DNA from: Clavelina lepadiformis
Lineage: Eukaryota; Chordata; Ascidiacea; Aplousobranchia; Clavelinidae
Assembly: GCF_947623445.1 (NCBI RefSeq)
Contig: NC_135246.1
Coordinates: 12,569,856 to 12,633,855 of the forward strand
Direction of reading: 5' to 3'
Length of the DNA stretch: 64,000 bases
Made by a program: the position numbers and the translations under genes. The stretch's first letter is position 1. Every line of letters starts with the position of its first letter. Shown here piece by piece: positions 63,546 to 64,000 of the stretch. The notes beneath the pieces were generated by a model. That model did not search any database, was not told where the DNA came from, and worked only from the letters and a program-made list of their open reading frames with translations.

Positions 63546-64000
63546 ATTTCATCACAGTGGTTATTTAAAAATTATTTGCAAAACAACGTCACACCTTTTG
63601 CTGATTTCTTCCTGCCGTGCTCAGACATTCGTCTGTTTCTCGATGCTCCGCCTACTCCCCTGTTAGAGATGTTAATGTGCAGTGGTGTTGCTATCGAGGT
63701 AGCGCTTTTAAGTTTTCTCTGGTCCAGTTAGTTTGAGGCTTTACGCAATCAACGACTAGTCCTTTTTTATTGGGCTCATACATGGATACATATTAGTTTG
63801 AGGGGAAAAGGCAGTGCTGGCAGCCAAGATAGGTTCATAGACATGTAGCTTACAGGCGTGCTAATTTTAGCCGACGTCTTCAATTAAGGTCGTGGCGGCA
63901 TCAGTAGAGACGGTGATCGGTGGATCCTCAGGAGCGGTGTCTAGTTTGCAAAAGGCCTTGATAATCCCAGCACTTAAGATTAAGGTCGGCTGGACGGGAT
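63546..64000. other. Window end, possible upstream part of the LINE
   Basis: No clear motif. Its base composition and position suggest it may continue the decayed LINE upstream of the RT, but I could not confirm this. Confidence 0.25.

Noticed and set aside
63357..63731. 124-codon plus-strand open frame
   Set aside because: It lies antisense to the LINE reverse-transcriptase relic and upstream LINE-like sequence, so it is a shadow.

Overview
The window is intron-rich, AT-rich eukaryotic DNA with compact genes. Introns are short and GT-AG, with one GC-AG. Genes lie on both strands 1-5 kb apart, separated by small non-autonomous repeats. The protein set is animal: an M1 aminopeptidase, 26S proteasome Rpt3, an A1CF/RBM47-type RNA-binding protein, a CAP/ShK-like secreted protein, an M14 carboxypeptidase and a P450-reductase fragment. 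Several start codons sit just behind an AG that looks like a trans-splice acceptor. Together this suggests a tunicate, most likely an ascidian such as Ciona. That is an inference from style and family content; I could not run a search. Most gene models were rebuilt by hand exon by exon, and the phases of each complete model close on an intact reading frame.

Layout. 0.4-9.9 kb (+): two tandem four-exon genes for a divergent 7-transmembrane receptor with a Cys-rich second extracellular loop. 10.8-12.2 kb (-): an orphan 226-aa gene. 13.3-20.4 kb (-): a membrane-anchored M1 aminopeptidase with 22 exons plus one candidate cassette exon. 23.1-24.1 kb (+): a possible 65-aa membrane microprotein. 24.5-28.6 kb (+): PSMC4/Rpt3, 418 aa. 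29 kb (-): the 3' part of a small unknown gene. 30.0-37.5 kb (-): A1CF/RBM47-like, 12 exons, 719 aa, with a hAT-like MITE inserted at a splice donor. 40.9-47.1 kb (+): a 769-aa secreted protein combining an ShK-like Cys module, Pro/Gly repeats, an unrecognised middle region, a CAP domain and a Cys-rich tail. 48.9-54.8 kb (-): an A-type metallocarboxypeptidase zymogen, 413 aa. 56.2-57.8 kb (-): only the FMN-domain exons of cytochrome P450 reductase. 58.5-59.1 kb (-): a leucine-rich-repeat (NLR-like) fragment. 62.2-63.5 kb (-): a decayed LINE reverse transcriptase.

There is no operon logic; the genes look functionally independent. The aminopeptidase and carboxypeptidase could both serve extracellular peptide digestion, but adjacency alone does not show that. 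The most unusual items are the ShK/CAP architecture, the phase-neutral extra exon in the aminopeptidase, the FMN-only reductase fragment, the receptor pair, and the MITE whose target duplication overlaps an A1CF splice donor. Apart from the small candidates listed, the long gaps hold nothing I can support as genes.
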